Assembly: GCA_001797815.1 (NCBI GenBank)
Contig: MGQK01000067.1
Span: 18,689-32,777, forward strand
Length of the DNA stretch: 14,089 nt
Direction of reading: 5' to 3'
DNA from: Deltaproteobacteria bacterium RBG_13_61_14
GTDB taxonomy: Bacteria; RBG-13-61-14
Part shown: piece by piece, positions 13,787-14,089 of the stretch
Numbering within the stretch: the first letter of the stretch is position 1
Layout: every line of letters begins with the position of its first letter
Program-made: the position numbers and the translations under genes
The notes under the pieces: model-generated
What the model was told of the DNA's origin: nothing
What the model saw: the letters and a program-made list of their open reading frames with translations, nothing else
Database searches by the model: none

Positions 13787-14089
13787 ATGGCTCCGGTTCC
13801 CCAGGACGGCTCGCCCATCGCCTTTTCCGGCGACCGGATCAAGGTGCCGCAGGACCCGATCATCCCTTTCATCCCGGGCGACGGCACCGGCCCGGACCTC
13901 TGGGCCGCGGCCCGCCGCGTGTTCGACGCCGCGGTGGAAAAGGCCTACGCCGGCGCGCGCCGGATCGCCTGGCTGGAAGTGTTGGCCGGGGAAAAGGCCT
14001 TCCAAGAGACCGGCGAGTGGCTGCCCGAGGCCACGCTCCGCGCCATCGAGCAGTATCACGTGGCCATCAAGGGCCCGCTCACCACCCCG
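13787..14089 (+). CDS. icd: Isocitrate dehydrogenase, NADP type, N-terminal part (runs off window)
   Basis: The 101 codons visible align without gaps to the start of E. coli-type Icd: [18 protein letters not shown] (20-37), [37 protein letters not shown] and [11 protein letters not shown] (91-101). The enzyme oxidatively decarboxylates isocitrate to 2-oxoglutarate in the TCA cycle. The substrate-binding serine of the family lies just beyond the window edge. The ATG follows the MNT stop codon by one base and no good Shine-Dalgarno is visible in front of it, so translation may depend on ribosomes finishing the MNT gene. Reading is open to the edge. Confidence 0.95.
   Translation, partial: MAPVPQDGSPIAFSGDRIKVPQDPIIPFIPGDGTGPDLWAAARRVFDAAVEKAYAGARRIAWLEVLAGEKAFQETGEWLPEATLRAIEQYHVAIKGPLTTP

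Noticed and set aside
1-14089. tRNA or rRNA genes
   Set aside because: No cloverleaf with a GTTCRANNC T-loop or rRNA-like conserved stretch was recognised on either strand by eye; a covariance-model scan would settle it.

Overview
The window looks like a GC-rich bacterial chromosome. Hand counts give about 65-72% G+C in lexA and the EF-G gene, with two AT-richer islands (4.1-5.8 kb and around 13.1-13.4 kb). Shine-Dalgarno sites and sigma-70-type promoters (TTGACA/T, 17 bp, TAANAT or TATGAT) are clear. The gene set would fit a Desulfobacterota-like or related uncultured lineage: a lexA/ImuB-like/error-prone DnaE SOS block, a non-canonical EF-G paralogue, a membrane spermidine-synthase-like protein, a TPR plus cyclic-nucleotide-binding-type protein, and isocitrate dehydrogenase. 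Intergenic dispersed repeats of the 'CCACGAAGG.ACACGAAG' and 'CCGCAGAT..ACGCGGATGAACGCGGAT' kinds fit too. I cannot fix the taxon from sequence alone.

Region 1 (minus strand, 6534 to 1) is a co-oriented mutagenesis/SOS block. LexA, under a strong promoter, is followed by two tightly coupled, lower-GC genes (a Panacea-like/DUF488 fusion and an unrecognised 256-aa protein overlapping by ATGA). Next come an ImuB-like Y-family polymerase homologue and a DNA polymerase III alpha (DnaE2/ImuC-like) that runs off the left edge. The ImuB-like protein has lost all three catalytic acids but keeps a clamp-binding QLRLF motif, so it is probably an adaptor for the DnaE polymerase. No imuA gene is present; the AT-rich pair occupies the interval where imuA sits in the classical lexA-imuA-imuB-dnaE2 cassette. 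A 513-bp spacer between imuB and dnaE is packed with three hairpin-forming repeats.

Region 2 (6403-6920) is a non-coding divergent interval. It holds the structured lexA leader, the lexA promoter and a candidate operator, two dispersed repeats, and the promoter of the rightward genes.

Region 3 (plus strand, 6921-13074) has three separately promoted housekeeping-like genes: a membrane spermidine-synthase-like protein lacking the usual catalytic Asp, a TPR plus cNMP-binding-type scaffold or sensor lacking the usual phosphate-binding Arg, and an EF-G paralogue with an altered GTPase centre.

Region 4 (13100-14089) is a HEPN/MNT two-gene module (toxin-antitoxin-like) placed between the EF-G gene and icd. 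The icd start codon lies one base after the MNT stop codon; icd runs off the right edge.
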